Source: Pseudomonas sp. NFACC02 (GTDB lineage Bacteria > Pseudomonadota > Gammaproteobacteria > Pseudomonadales > Pseudomonadaceae). Taken from it: a stretch of 64,000 nt of DNA. The position numbers and the translations under genes are program-made. Below the pieces are notes generated by a model. That model was not told the origin of the DNA. It saw only the letters and a list, made by a program, of their open reading frames with translations, and made no database searches. Of the stretch, positions 16,497 through 25,048 are shown in pieces; position 1 is the stretch's first letter, and the number at the start of each line of letters is the position of its first letter. The DNA lies in assembly GCF_900110765.1 (NCBI RefSeq), contig NZ_FOEO01000031.1, forward strand, positions 1 to 64,000, written 5' to 3'.

Positions 16497-16937
16497 TGTG
16501 GGATACGCCGGAGGTTACGACGGCAGCGAAGGCGGCGGGTCAGTCTCCATCGAGGTCGCCGGTAAGACCGCATTCGCCACTGTCGTACCTCCAGCAGCTC
16601 CCACAGGTTTTGCGGTACCCACGGCTTCCGCAGCGGGCATGGAATTCTCGGCGTACGCGGTCTCTGTAGGAGACGCCGGAGGTTACGACGGCAGCGAAGG
16701 CGGCGGGTCAGTCTCCTTCGAGGTCGGCTGTAAGACCGCATTCGCCACGGTCGTACCTCCAGCAGCTCCCACAGGTTTTGTGGTGGCCACGGCTTCTGCA
16801 GCGGGCATGGAATTCTCGGCGTACGCGGTCTCTGTAGGAGACGTCGGAGGTTACGACGGCAGCGAAGGCGGCGGGTCAGGCTCCATTGAGGTCGGCTGTA
16901 AGACCACCACGGTCGTAACCTCCAGCAGCTTTTACAG
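16497..16937 (+). repeat. Three tandem copies of the 111-bp hairpin repeat, period 168 bp
   Basis: Copies lie at about 16497-16606, 16664-16774 and 16832-16937 (the last has a short internal deletion). Consecutive copies are offset by exactly 168 bp because they share a 57-bp spacer containing GCAGCGGGCATGGAATTCTC and GGCGTACGCGGTCT. Each copy can fold into a long hairpin, and each matches the single element at 7539-7649 in the same orientation. Since 168 is a multiple of three, an accidental open frame of repeating glycine-rich peptide runs through the array; I do not regard it as coding. The rest of 16271-16975 shows only the inverted repeat at 16398. Confidence 0.85.
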
Positions 16938-16975
16938 GTTTTGTGGTGGCCACAGCTTCTGCGGTTGCCCTGGTT

Positions 16976-17725
16976 TTACTGCTGAGATTGGCGCACCTGG
17001 TTTTCCAGCTCTTGCTTGAGCCCCGGCTCGATCTTCAATTGTTTGGCCAGCTCATCCAGGTAGGCGCGCTCCATGAAGTGTTCTTCGTCGACCATCATCA
17101 CGCTCGCCAGGTACATCTCGGCAGCGATTTCCGGGGTGCGGGCGGATCGGGCGACATCGGCCGGGTCCAGCGGTTTGTTCAGCTCGACGTGCAGCCATTG
17201 CTGCAGGTCCTTGTCGCCCGTCAGGCGGGTGAATTCGCCTTCGATCAACTGCCGTTCATTGGTGTCGACGTGACCATCAGCCTTGGCCGCCGCCACCAGC
17301 GCTCGAAGGATGGCCTCGCTGTGTTGCTCGACCTGTGCAGGAGGGACCCGATCAACGGTCTGTGGCTCGGTCTGTTGGGAGGTGCCCTGATAAGCCTGCC
17401 AGTTGCCGTAGGCCTTGTAAGCCAGTACGCCCAATGCGGCCAGTCCGCCGTAGGTCAGCGCCTTGCCGCCGATCTTGCGCGCGCTTTTATTCCCCAACAG
17501 CAACCCCATCGCCCCGGCCGCCAATGCGCCGCCCCCTGCTCCGGAGAGCAGCCCGCCGAGGTTGCCGCCACCCACTTTGCCGAGCAGATCGCTGAGGCCG
17601 CCCTGGCCGCCCTTGCCCTGTCCGCCGCTGCCGTGTGAGCCGGATTGCGCCGGCGCGCCTGAAGAGTTTTTCAGAAGGTCCTGACCGGATTTCAACAGTT
17701 GATCGAGCAAACCACGGGTGTTCAT
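16976..17725 (-). CDS. DUF533/TerB-like inner-membrane protein (YebE type)
   Basis: 249 residues. The N-terminal half is glycine-rich (GSGGQGKGGQGGLSDLLGKVGGGNLGGLLSG) with one weakly hydrophobic segment at about 60-105 (LGGLLSGAGGGALAAGAMGLLLG, then LTYGGLAALGVLAYKAYGNW). The C-terminal half (about 125-249) is a helical TerB-like domain with acidic DGHVDTNERQLIEGEF, of the kind that may bind metal. Family members such as E. coli YebE are envelope-stress regulated, but no biochemical role is established. Monocistronic by context, with the 168-bp repeat array immediately downstream. Confidence 0.85.
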   Translation of the reverse strand: MNTRGLLDQLLKSGQDLLKNSSGAPAQSGSHGSGGQGKGGQGGLSDLLGKVGGGNLGGLLSGAGGGALAAGAMGLLLGNKSARKIGGKALTYGGLAALGVLAYKAYGNWQAYQGTSQQTEPQTVDRVPPAQVEQHSEAILRALVAAAKADGHVDTNERQLIEGEFTRLTGDKDLQQWLHVELNKPLDPADVARSARTPEIAAEMYLASVMMVDEEHFMERAYLDELAKQLKIEPGLKQELENQVRQSQQ

Positions 17726-17901
17726 AAGAAAGCTCCTGAAAACGGAAGAAACGTTTCGACACGCAGGTTACGGCGAAGTGGGCAAGTCGGACTTTCAGGT
17801 GTACTTCTGAATGTTGCCGCGAAAAATCGGGCCGCTGGTTACCCCTCAGAAAAAACGATATACAGTCGCTTGATTCTAAAAACACGAGCGAGCCTGCTGT
17901 C

Positions 17902-18816
17902 ATGATGACGCTACGCCAGATTCGACACTTCATCGCGGTGGCGGAAACCGGGTCGATCTCGGCGGCCGCACAGGCGGTATTCATTTCTCAATCAACCCTG
18001 ACCCTGGCCATTCAACAACTGGAAGAGGAGATTGGGGTCTGCCTGTTCAGCCGCCACGCCAAGGGCATGACGCTGACCCATCAGGGGCACCAGTTCCTGC
18101 GTCAGGCTCACCTGATTCTCGCCACCGTTGAAAACGCCAAACGCAGCTTGCAACAAGGCGCCGACCAGGTTGCTGGACAGTTGATCGTCGGCGTAACGAG
18201 CCTGGTCGCCGGTTACTACCTCGCAGACTTGCTGACCCGTTTTCAGCGCGCGTATCCGAATGTGGACATCCGCGTGATGGAAGACGAACGGCCCTACATC
18301 GAACACCTGCTGGTCAGCGGTGAGATCGATGTCGGCGTGTTGATCCTTTCGAACCTGGAAGACCGGCACGCGCTGCAAACCGAGGTCCTGACGCACTCAC
18401 CCCACCGCCTGTGGCTACCGGCCCAACATCCGTTGCTGGAGCAGGACAGTATCAGCCTGGCCGATGTTGCGCGTGAGCCGCTGATTCAACTCAACGTCGA
18501 CGAAATGGGCACCAATGCCCAGCGTGTATGGTCGCGCGCCGGGCTGCAGCCCAAGGTCACATTGCGCACCGCGTCCACCGAGGCGGTCCGCAGCCTGGTG
18601 GCAGCCGGTCTGGGCGTGTCGATCCAGCCAGACATGACCTATCGTCCGTGGTCACTGGAAGGCGACATCATCGAGGCGCGCCCGATTGCAGACCTGACCC
18701 AGACGCTGGACGTCGGGCTGGCATGGCGACGTGGCACGGCGCGCCCTTCGTTGGTCGATCCGTTCCTCAGCGTAGCCCGCGAACAACCCCATCCGGGACG
18801 CCGGCCATCTATTTAA
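17902..18816 (+). CDS. LysR-type transcriptional regulator of the adjacent amine-uptake cluster
   Basis: 304 residues (ATGATG at 17902/17905; either may be the start). The N-terminal winged helix-turn-helix spans about 3-62 (LRQIRHFIAVAETGSISAAA, ISQSTLTLAIQQLEEEIG), and the C-terminal periplasmic-binding-like co-inducer domain spans about 90-295. It is on the same strand as, and upstream of, the aldehyde dehydrogenase/ABC transporter block, with a 235-bp gap (18817-19051) that could hold the target promoter. Co-inducer unknown; an amine or amino-aldehyde is a reasonable guess from context only. Confidence 0.9.
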   Translation: MMTLRQIRHFIAVAETGSISAAAQAVFISQSTLTLAIQQLEEEIGVCLFSRHAKGMTLTHQGHQFLRQAHLILATVENAKRSLQQGADQVAGQLIVGVTSLVAGYYLADLLTRFQRAYPNVDIRVMEDERPYIEHLLVSGEIDVGVLILSNLEDRHALQTEVLTHSPHRLWLPAQHPLLEQDSISLADVAREPLIQLNVDEMGTNAQRVWSRAGLQPKVTLRTASTEAVRSLVAAGLGVSIQPDMTYRPWSLEGDIIEARPIADLTQTLDVGLAWRRGTARPSLVDPFLSVAREQPHPGRRPSI

Positions 18817-19051
18817 TCGAACGCTGCGTTCAGTATTTAGAATTTGTCGGGCGCAGGAAGCCGCACTAGGCTCTGATGCTTGGGAACTGAGTTGTTTCGG
18901 AATGTGAAAACGACCTCGCTTTAGCCGGCGCGGGGAAAACGCTTGCCCGCGAACATGTCGGCACAGACGGCAAAGGTCCATCGCGTGCTGAATCGTTCGC
19001 GAAATTTTTCAAACCGATCAGCAAAAAACTCGACACAAGGAAGCTCGAACA

Positions 19052-20530
19052 ATGGCTGGCGCAGCAACCTCATACGCCGCATCCCCTCAACTGTTCACCT
19101 CGTTGCTGATCGACGGTGAGCTGGTCGCAGGCCAAGGGTTGGTCGAACCGATCCTGAACCCCGCCACCGGCGAGGTATTGACCCACATCGCCGAAGCCAG
19201 CACCGAGCAGGTGGAAACCGCCATTCTGGCCGCCCACCGGGCCTTCACCGGCTGGTCGCGCACCACGCCGCAACAACGCTCCACTCTTTTGCTGAGCATT
19301 GCCGATGCCATCGAAAAGAACGCCGACCATCTGGCGCAACTGGAATCGCTGAACTGCGGCAAGCCCCTGCACCTCGCGCGTCAGGATGACCTGACCGCCA
19401 CTGTCGACGTGTTCCGTTTCTTCGCTGGCGCCGTTCGTTGCCAGACCGGTCAGTTGTCCGGCGAATACGTGCCGGGCTACACCAGCATGGTCCGTCGTGA
19501 CCCGATTGGCGTCGTTGCATCGATTGCGCCGTGGAACTACCCGATCATGATGGCCGCCTGGAAAATCGCTCCGGCGCTGGCGGCGGGCAATACGCTGGTG
19601 TTCAAACCCTCGGAACACACGCCGCTGTCCGTCCTGGCACTGGCACCGGTTTTCGCCCACCTGCTGCCCGCCGGCGTGATCAACATTATCTGTGGTGGCG
19701 GCGAAGGCGTCGGCAGTCACCTGGTCAGCCACCCGAAAGTGCGCATGGTCTCGCTGACCGGGGATATCGTCACCGGCCAGAAAATCCTTCAGGCCGCGGC
19801 AAAAACCCTTAAACGAACCCACCTCGAACTGGGCGGCAAGGCGCCGGTGATCGTCTGCAACGACGCCGACATCGCTGCGGTCGTCGAAGGCGTGCGCACC
19901 TACGGCTATTACAACGCGGGCCAGGACTGCACGGCCGCCTGCCGCGTCTACGCGCAGGCCGGCATTCACGACACGCTGGTCGCCGAGCTCGGCGCGGCGG
20001 TCAGCAGCCTGCGCTTCGCCGGCAAGCGCGATGCCGACAACGAGATCGGCCCGCTGATCAGTGTGCGACAGCGCGACCGGGTGGCCAGCTTCGTCGAGCG
20101 TGCGCTGAGCCAGCCTCATATCGAACGCGTCACCGGGGCTGCGGTGCACTCGGGCCCCGGCTTCTTTTATCAGCCAACGTTGCTCGCCGGGTGCAAACAA
20201 GGCGATGAGATTGTCCAGCGTGAAGTGTTCGGTCCCGTCGTGACGGTGACCCGCTTCGACGAGTTATCCCAGGCCGTGGATTGGGCCAACGACTCCGAAT
20301 ACGGACTGGCGTCCTCTATCTGGACGCAGAACCTGGACAAGGCCATGCAAGTGGCTGCGCGTTTGCAGTACGGCTGCACCTGGATCAACAGCCATTTCAT
20401 GCTGGTCAGCGAGATGCCCCATGGCGGCCTGAAACGTTCAGGCTACGGGAAAGACCTGTCCAGCGATTCACTTCAGGACTACAGCGTCGTCAGACACATC
20501 ATGGCGCGCCACGGCAGCGATCTGGCGTGA
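19052..20530 (+). CDS. Aldehyde dehydrogenase, gamma-aminobutyraldehyde/betaine-aldehyde type
   Basis: 492 residues of the NAD(P)-dependent aldehyde dehydrogenase superfamily. The general-base E259 lies in LELGGK and the catalytic C293 in YNAGQDCTAACR. The cofactor loop shows APWNYPIMMAAWKIAPALAAGN, and NSHFMLVSEMPHGG near the C-terminus is shared with PatD/YdcW enzymes. It closely resembles the second enzyme at 25049-26473 but has a 13-residue longer N-terminus. Likely role: oxidation of an aminoaldehyde such as 4-aminobutanal to GABA. It heads the transporter block (LysR upstream, binding protein downstream by 123 bp). Exact substrate uncertain. Confidence 0.9.
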   Translation: MAGAATSYAASPQLFTSLLIDGELVAGQGLVEPILNPATGEVLTHIAEASTEQVETAILAAHRAFTGWSRTTPQQRSTLLLSIADAIEKNADHLAQLESLNCGKPLHLARQDDLTATVDVFRFFAGAVRCQTGQLSGEYVPGYTSMVRRDPIGVVASIAPWNYPIMMAAWKIAPALAAGNTLVFKPSEHTPLSVLALAPVFAHLLPAGVINIICGGGEGVGSHLVSHPKVRMVSLTGDIVTGQKILQAAAKTLKRTHLELGGKAPVIVCNDADIAAVVEGVRTYGYYNAGQDCTAACRVYAQAGIHDTLVAELGAAVSSLRFAGKRDADNEIGPLISVRQRDRVASFVERALSQPHIERVTGAAVHSGPGFFYQPTLLAGCKQGDEIVQREVFGPVVTVTRFDELSQAVDWANDSEYGLASSIWTQNLDKAMQVAARLQYGCTWINSHFMLVSEMPHGGLKRSGYGKDLSSDSLQDYSVVRHIMARHGSDLA

Positions 20531-20653
20531 ACAGGAGACGCAACATCGGCTTCAACTAACATCGCTACGCTAATAAGAGCTTGAAACAAGCACGCTGCAC
20601 CGAGTCACCGTTCAAAACTGCCCCGACCATAATTTGAAAAAAGAGGGAACCCC

Positions 20654-21805
20654 ATGTCAGTGCAAAAGACCGCGCTCCTGAGCGCTGTAATCACCGCGTT
20701 GTTCGCCAGCGGCACTTTGCAGGCGGCTGAAACGCTCAAGGCTGTCGGCGACGGCGAAGGCCAGCTGGATATCGTGGCGTGGCCGGGCTACATCGAACGG
20801 GGCGAAAGCGACAAGGCCTATGACTGGGTCACCGGCTTCGAACAGGAGACCGGGTGCAAGGTCAACGTCAAGACGGCGGCGACCTCTGACGAGATGGTCA
20901 GCCTGATGACCAAGGGCGGTTATGACCTGGTGACGGCATCGGGGGATGCGTCGCTGCGTCTGGTGGCCGGCAGGCGTGTGCAGCCGATCAACACCGACCT
21001 GATCCCGAACTGGAAAACCCTCGACCCTCGCCTGAAAGACGGCCCGTGGTACACCGTCAACAAGCAGACCTATGGCACGCCCTATCAGTGGGGCCCGAAC
21101 GTGCTGATGTACAACACCAACGTGTTCAAGACGCCGCCCGTGAGCTGGAGCGTGGTGTTCGAGGCGCAGGACCTGCCGGACGGCAAACCGAACAAGGGTC
21201 GCGTGCAGGCGTATGACGGCCCGATCTACATTGCCGACGCGGCGCTGTACCTGAAAACCGCCAAGCCGGAACTGAAAATCGAAGACCCTTACCAGCTGAC
21301 CGAAACCCAGTACAAGGCCGTACTCGACCTGTTGCGCGCCCAGCACCCGTTGGTGCACCGCTACTGGCATGACGCGACCGTGCAGATGAGCGACGTGAAG
21401 AACGAAGGCGTGGTGGCCTCCAGCTCCTGGGGGTACATGGTCAACGGCCTGATCGCCGACAAGCAACCGGTGGCCTCGACCATCCCTCAGGAAGGCGCGA
21501 CCGGTTGGGCCGACACCACCATGCTGCACGCTGACGCCAAGCACCCGAACTGCGCCTACAAGTGGATGAACTGGTCGTTGCAACCGAAAGTCCAGGGCGA
21601 CGTAGCCGCCTGGTTCGGCTCGCTGCCAGTGGTGCCGCAAGCGTGCAAAGCCAGCGAGCTGCTGGGCGCCGAAGGCTGCGCCACCAACGGTTTCGACCTG
21701 TTCGACAAGATCGCCTTCTGGAAAACCCCGCAAGCCGAGGGCGGCAAGTACGTGCCTTACAGCCGCTGGACCCAGGACTACATCGCGATCATGGGCGGGC
21801 GATAA
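20654..21805 (+). CDS. ydcS: YdcS-like periplasmic polyamine-binding protein
   Basis: 383 residues with a cleavable signal peptide (cut after about GTLQA-A, residue 24) and the PotD/PotF fold. Long stretches read like E. coli YdcS: WPGYIERG, SDEMVSLMTKGGYDLVTASG, YGTPYQWGPN, VQAYDGPIYIADAAL, GWADTTMLH, WSRWTQDYIAIMGGR-like end. YdcS captures a polyamine-type ligand (putrescine is the usual proposal) for the YdcTUV transporter; in E. coli a second activity, poly-3-hydroxybutyrate synthesis, has been ascribed to it. A consensus AGAGGGA ribosome site precedes the ATG. A REPIN separates it from the ATPase gene, so expression of binding protein and permeases may differ. Confidence 0.93.
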   Translation: MSVQKTALLSAVITALFASGTLQAAETLKAVGDGEGQLDIVAWPGYIERGESDKAYDWVTGFEQETGCKVNVKTAATSDEMVSLMTKGGYDLVTASGDASLRLVAGRRVQPINTDLIPNWKTLDPRLKDGPWYTVNKQTYGTPYQWGPNVLMYNTNVFKTPPVSWSVVFEAQDLPDGKPNKGRVQAYDGPIYIADAALYLKTAKPELKIEDPYQLTETQYKAVLDLLRAQHPLVHRYWHDATVQMSDVKNEGVVASSSWGYMVNGLIADKQPVASTIPQEGATGWADTTMLHADAKHPNCAYKWMNWSLQPKVQGDVAAWFGSLPVVPQACKASELLGAEGCATNGFDLFDKIAFWKTPQAEGGKYVPYSRWTQDYIAIMGGR

Positions 21806-21854
21806 AGCCACACAGGTGTTGGACGACTCCGTTCTCCGACACCCCGCAAAAAAC

Positions 21855-21945
21855 CTGTAGGAGCGCGCTTGCCCGCGAATGCGATCTGTCTGTGACATTG
21901 AGGGTGCCTGACACACCGCCATCGCGGGCAAGCGCGCTCCTACAG
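21855..21945. repeat. REPIN-type inverted repeat inside the transporter operon
   Basis: Arms CTGTAGGAGCGCGCTTGCCC and their complement enclose a short spacer (ATTGAGGGTGCCTGACACACC). It sits between the binding-protein gene and the ATPase gene. A hairpin here would protect the upstream mRNA from 3' exonucleases and give excess binding protein over permease, as REP elements do in malE-malF and similar operons. Confidence 0.75.
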
Positions 21946-22030
21946 GAGACGGCGCTCTTACAGGTATCTGCATGTTGATGCACCCGGCGAGCCCGCTGCA
22001 ACGGCGTTCGCTTTCACTTGAGGTTTCACC

Positions 22031-23068
22031 ATGACCCTTGCAGTCCAGTTCACCCACGTTTCCCGTCAGTTCGGCGAAGTGAAAGCCGTTGACCGGGTCT
22101 CCATCGACATCAAGGACGGCGAGTTCTTTTCCATGCTCGGGCCGTCGGGCTCGGGCAAAACCACCTGCCTGCGCCTGATCGCAGGCTTCGAACAACCCAG
22201 CGCCGGTTCGATCCGCATCCATGGCGAAGAGGCCGCCGGCCTGCCGCCCTACCAGCGCGACGTCAACACCGTGTTTCAGGATTACGCGCTGTTCCCGCAC
22301 ATGAACGTGCGCGACAACGTGACCTATGGCTTGAAGGTCAAGGGCGTCGGTAAAAGCGAGCGACTGGCGCGGGCCGAAGAAGCCTTGAGCATGGTTGCCC
22401 TGGGCGGCTACGGCGACCGCAAGCCCGTGCAACTGTCGGGCGGTCAGCGCCAGCGTGTGGCCCTGGCGCGTGCGCTGGTCAATCGCCCTCGTGTGCTGTT
22501 GCTCGATGAGCCCCTCGGTGCCCTCGATCTCAAATTGCGCGAGCAAATGCAGAGCGAACTGAAAAAGCTGCAACGCCAGCTGGGCATTACCTTCATTTTC
22601 GTCACCCATGACCAGACCGAAGCGCTGTCGATGTCGGACCGTGTTGCGGTCTTCAACAAAGGCCGTATCGAGCAAGTCGACACCCCGCGCAACCTGTACA
22701 TGAAACCGGCGACCACCTTCGTCGCCGAATTCGTCGGCACCTCCAACGTGCTGCGCGGCGAACTGGCGCAGCACCTTTGCGGCACCCCGAACGCGTTTTC
22801 CATTCGCCCGGAACACATTCGCTTCGCGGAGGGCCCGGTGGCGAGTCATGAGATCGAAGTCAGCGGCCTGCTGCATGACATTCAATATCAGGGCAGCGCC
22901 ACCCGTTACGAGCTGAAACTGGACAATGGCCAGACCCTCAGTGTCAGCCAGGCCAATACCCAATGGCTAGACACCAGCGCACAACACCAGACCGGTCAGC
23001 GGATCTCTGCACGCTGGGCGCGCGAGGCCATGATCCCGCTGGCTGACACCGTTGCAGAGGCCCATTGA
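22031..23068 (+). CDS. ydcT: YdcT-like ABC transporter ATPase
   Basis: 345 residues. Walker A GPSGSGKTT (37-45), Q-loop VFQDYALFPH (about 81-90), signature LSGGQRQR (135-142), Walker B VLLLDEP (155-161), and H-loop FVTHDQTEA are all present. The C-terminal part (about 240-345) is the TOBE domain of the PotA/spermidine class (FSIRPEHIRFAE). It powers import through the two permeases that follow; its stop is one base before the start of the first permease. No degraded motif. Confidence 0.95.
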   Translation: MTLAVQFTHVSRQFGEVKAVDRVSIDIKDGEFFSMLGPSGSGKTTCLRLIAGFEQPSAGSIRIHGEEAAGLPPYQRDVNTVFQDYALFPHMNVRDNVTYGLKVKGVGKSERLARAEEALSMVALGGYGDRKPVQLSGGQRQRVALARALVNRPRVLLLDEPLGALDLKLREQMQSELKKLQRQLGITFIFVTHDQTEALSMSDRVAVFNKGRIEQVDTPRNLYMKPATTFVAEFVGTSNVLRGELAQHLCGTPNAFSIRPEHIRFAEGPVASHEIEVSGLLHDIQYQGSATRYELKLDNGQTLSVSQANTQWLDTSAQHQTGQRISARWAREAMIPLADTVAEAH

Positions 23069-23069
23069 G

Positions 23070-24020
23070 ATGAGCCAGACACTCGCCCATTCGGCGTCGA
23101 TGCCAGGGCAATCGCCGCTGCGGCGCTTTTCCAATCTGCTGTACCGACGGCCGAACCTGTACCTGTCGCTGCTGTTGATCCCGCCGCTGTTGTGGTTCGG
23201 CGCGATCTACCTTGGCTCGCTGCTGACGTTGTTATGGCAAGGGTTCTACACCTTCGACGACTACAGCATGACGGTCACGCCGGACCTGACCCTGGCCAAC
23301 TTCGGCGCGCTGTTCAGTCCGGCCAACTTCGACGTCATCCAGCGCACACTGAGCATGGCAATCGTCGTGTCCATCGCCAGCGCCCTCGTCGCCTTTCCCA
23401 TCGCCTATTACATGGCGCGCTACACCACGGGCAAAACCAAGGCGTTTTTCTACATCGCGGTGATGATGCCGATGTGGGCCAGTTACATCGTCAAGGCCTA
23501 TGCCTGGACGCTGCTGCTGGCCAAAGGCGGCGTCGCGCAGTGGTTCGTTCAGCACCTGGGGCTAGAACCCGTGTTGCAGGCAATCCTGGGGATTCCCGGG
23601 GTCGGCGGCAGCACCTTGTCGACCTCGCACCTGGGGCGCTTCCTGGTGTTCGTCTACATCTGGCTGCCGTTCATGATCCTGCCGATCCAGGCCTCGCTGG
23701 AGCGTCTGCCACCGTCGCTGCTGCAAGCCTCGGCCGACCTGGGCGCCAAGCCTCGGCAGACGTTCATGCACGTCATCCTGCCGCTGTCGGTGCCGGGCAT
23801 CGCAGCCGGTTCGATCTTCACCTTCTCGCTGACGCTGGGCGATTTCATCGTGCCGCAACTGATCGGTCCGCCCGGCTACTTCATCGGCAGCATGGTCTAC
23901 GCGCAGCAAGGCGCCATCGGCAACATGCCCATGGCAGCGGCCTTCACGCTGGTGCCAATCGTGCTGATCGCCGTCTACCTGTCCATCGTCAAACGACTGG
24001 GGGCTTTCGATGCGCTCTAA
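23070..24020 (+). CDS. ydcU: YdcU-like ABC transporter permease
   Basis: The start is the ATG at 23070, one base after the ATPase stop, giving 316 residues; six extra codons upstream overlap the ATPase gene and look spurious. About six transmembrane helices (for example at 35-60, 95-120, 135-155, 210-230, 255-275 and 285-305) and the EAA loop (LLQASADLGAKPRQTFMHVILPLSVPG) that docks the ATPase are present. It belongs to the PotB/HisM-like binding-protein-dependent family and pairs with the next gene. It overlaps that gene by 11 bp. Confidence 0.93.
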   Translation: MSQTLAHSASMPGQSPLRRFSNLLYRRPNLYLSLLLIPPLLWFGAIYLGSLLTLLWQGFYTFDDYSMTVTPDLTLANFGALFSPANFDVIQRTLSMAIVVSIASALVAFPIAYYMARYTTGKTKAFFYIAVMMPMWASYIVKAYAWTLLLAKGGVAQWFVQHLGLEPVLQAILGIPGVGGSTLSTSHLGRFLVFVYIWLPFMILPIQASLERLPPSLLQASADLGAKPRQTFMHVILPLSVPGIAAGSIFTFSLTLGDFIVPQLIGPPGYFIGSMVYAQQGAIGNMPMAAAFTLVPIVLIAVYLSIVKRLGAFDAL

Positions 24021-24840
24021 ACCTTTCGTGAAGCAGGGCGACCAGGCGTCCTGGGGTCTGAAGATTGCGGCATGGGCCGGGCTGGTATTCCTGCACTTCC
24101 CGATCCTGATCATCTTCCTGTACGCGTTCAACACCGAAGACGCGGCGTTCAGCTTCCCGCCGCAAGGCTTCACCCTGAAGTGGTTCAGCGTGGCCTTCTC
24201 TCGGCCTGATGTGCTGGAATCGATCAAGCTGTCGCTGCAGATCGCCTGCGTCGCCACACTCATTGCACTGGTGCTCGGGACACTGGCTTCGGCGGCGCTT
24301 TACCGGCGGGACTTCTTCGGCAAAGACGGCATCTCCCTGATGCTGATCCTGCCAATCGCCCTGCCCGGTATCATCACCGGCCTGGCACTGCTGTCGGCGT
24401 TCAAGACGCTGGGCATCGAGCCGGGGATGTTCACGATCATCGTCGGTCACGCAACCTTCTGTGTGGTGATCGTCTACAACAACGTCATCGCCCGTCTGCG
24501 CCGCACGTCTCACAGCCTCATCGAAGCCTCGATGGACCTGGGGGCCGACGGTTGGCAGACCTTTCGCTACATCATCATGCCCAACCTGGGCTCGGCGTTG
24601 CTGGCCGGCGGCATGCTCGCGTTCGCGCTGTCGTTCGACGAAATCATCGTCACCACTTTCACCGCAGGCCACGAACGCACGCTGCCGATCTGGCTGCTCA
24701 ACCAGCTCAGCCGCCCTCGGGACGTGCCGGTGACCAACGTCGTCGCCATGCTGGTGATGATCGTAACCATGCTGCCGATTCTCGGCGCGTATTACCTGAC
24801 CCGTGGCGGTGAGAGCGTCGCCGGGAGTGGCGGGAAGTAA
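24010..24840 (+). CDS. ydcV: YdcV-like ABC transporter permease
   Basis: 276 residues, PotC-like, with six predicted membrane helices. The EAA motif is LIEASMDLGADGWQTFRYIIMPNLG at about 158-182. The start at 24010 lies within the end of ydcU. Together with YdcS, YdcT and YdcU it completes a one-ligand importer. The next coding gene is 208 bp away across a REPIN. Confidence 0.93.
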   Translation: MRSKPFVKQGDQASWGLKIAAWAGLVFLHFPILIIFLYAFNTEDAAFSFPPQGFTLKWFSVAFSRPDVLESIKLSLQIACVATLIALVLGTLASAALYRRDFFGKDGISLMLILPIALPGIITGLALLSAFKTLGIEPGMFTIIVGHATFCVVIVYNNVIARLRRTSHSLIEASMDLGADGWQTFRYIIMPNLGSALLAGGMLAFALSFDEIIVTTFTAGHERTLPIWLLNQLSRPRDVPVTNVVAMLVMIVTMLPILGAYYLTRGGESVAGSGGK

Positions 24841-24872
24841 TGAATACAGAATCAACACACGCCACTGATCCC

Positions 24873-24966
24873 CTGTGGGAGCGAGCTTGCTCGCGAAGAG
24901 GACCGTACATCCACAGCAGATGTGGGGGCTGGAAGTCAGTCTTCGTGAGCAAGCTCACTCCCACAG
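24873..24966. repeat. REPIN-type inverted repeat between permease and patD
   Basis: Arms CTGTGGGAGCGAGCTTGCTC and their complement CGTGAGCAAGCTCACTCCCACAG (with mismatches) enclose a 40-bp spacer containing CCACAGCAGATGTGGG. It separates ydcV from the patD-like gene, as the other REPINs separate neighbouring genes here. Confidence 0.75.
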
Positions 24967-25048
24967 GGTGGTGTTCCACCGGATAAGCATCGCAGGCCAA
25001 TGTGCCGCGACGAAACATTCAGTAGCGCCAAGAAGAGGACAACAACAC

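Noticed and set aside
16498..17019. A 173-codon glycine-rich repetitive open frame through the 168-bp array
   Set aside because: The periodic peptide arises because the repeat period is a multiple of three. No ribosome site, and the same hairpin element elsewhere (7539) does not keep an open frame.
20657..22963. A 768-codon minus-strand frame across ydcS and ydcT
   Set aside because: Antisense to two well-supported genes on the plus strand and runs through the REPIN at 21855. No recognisable motif.
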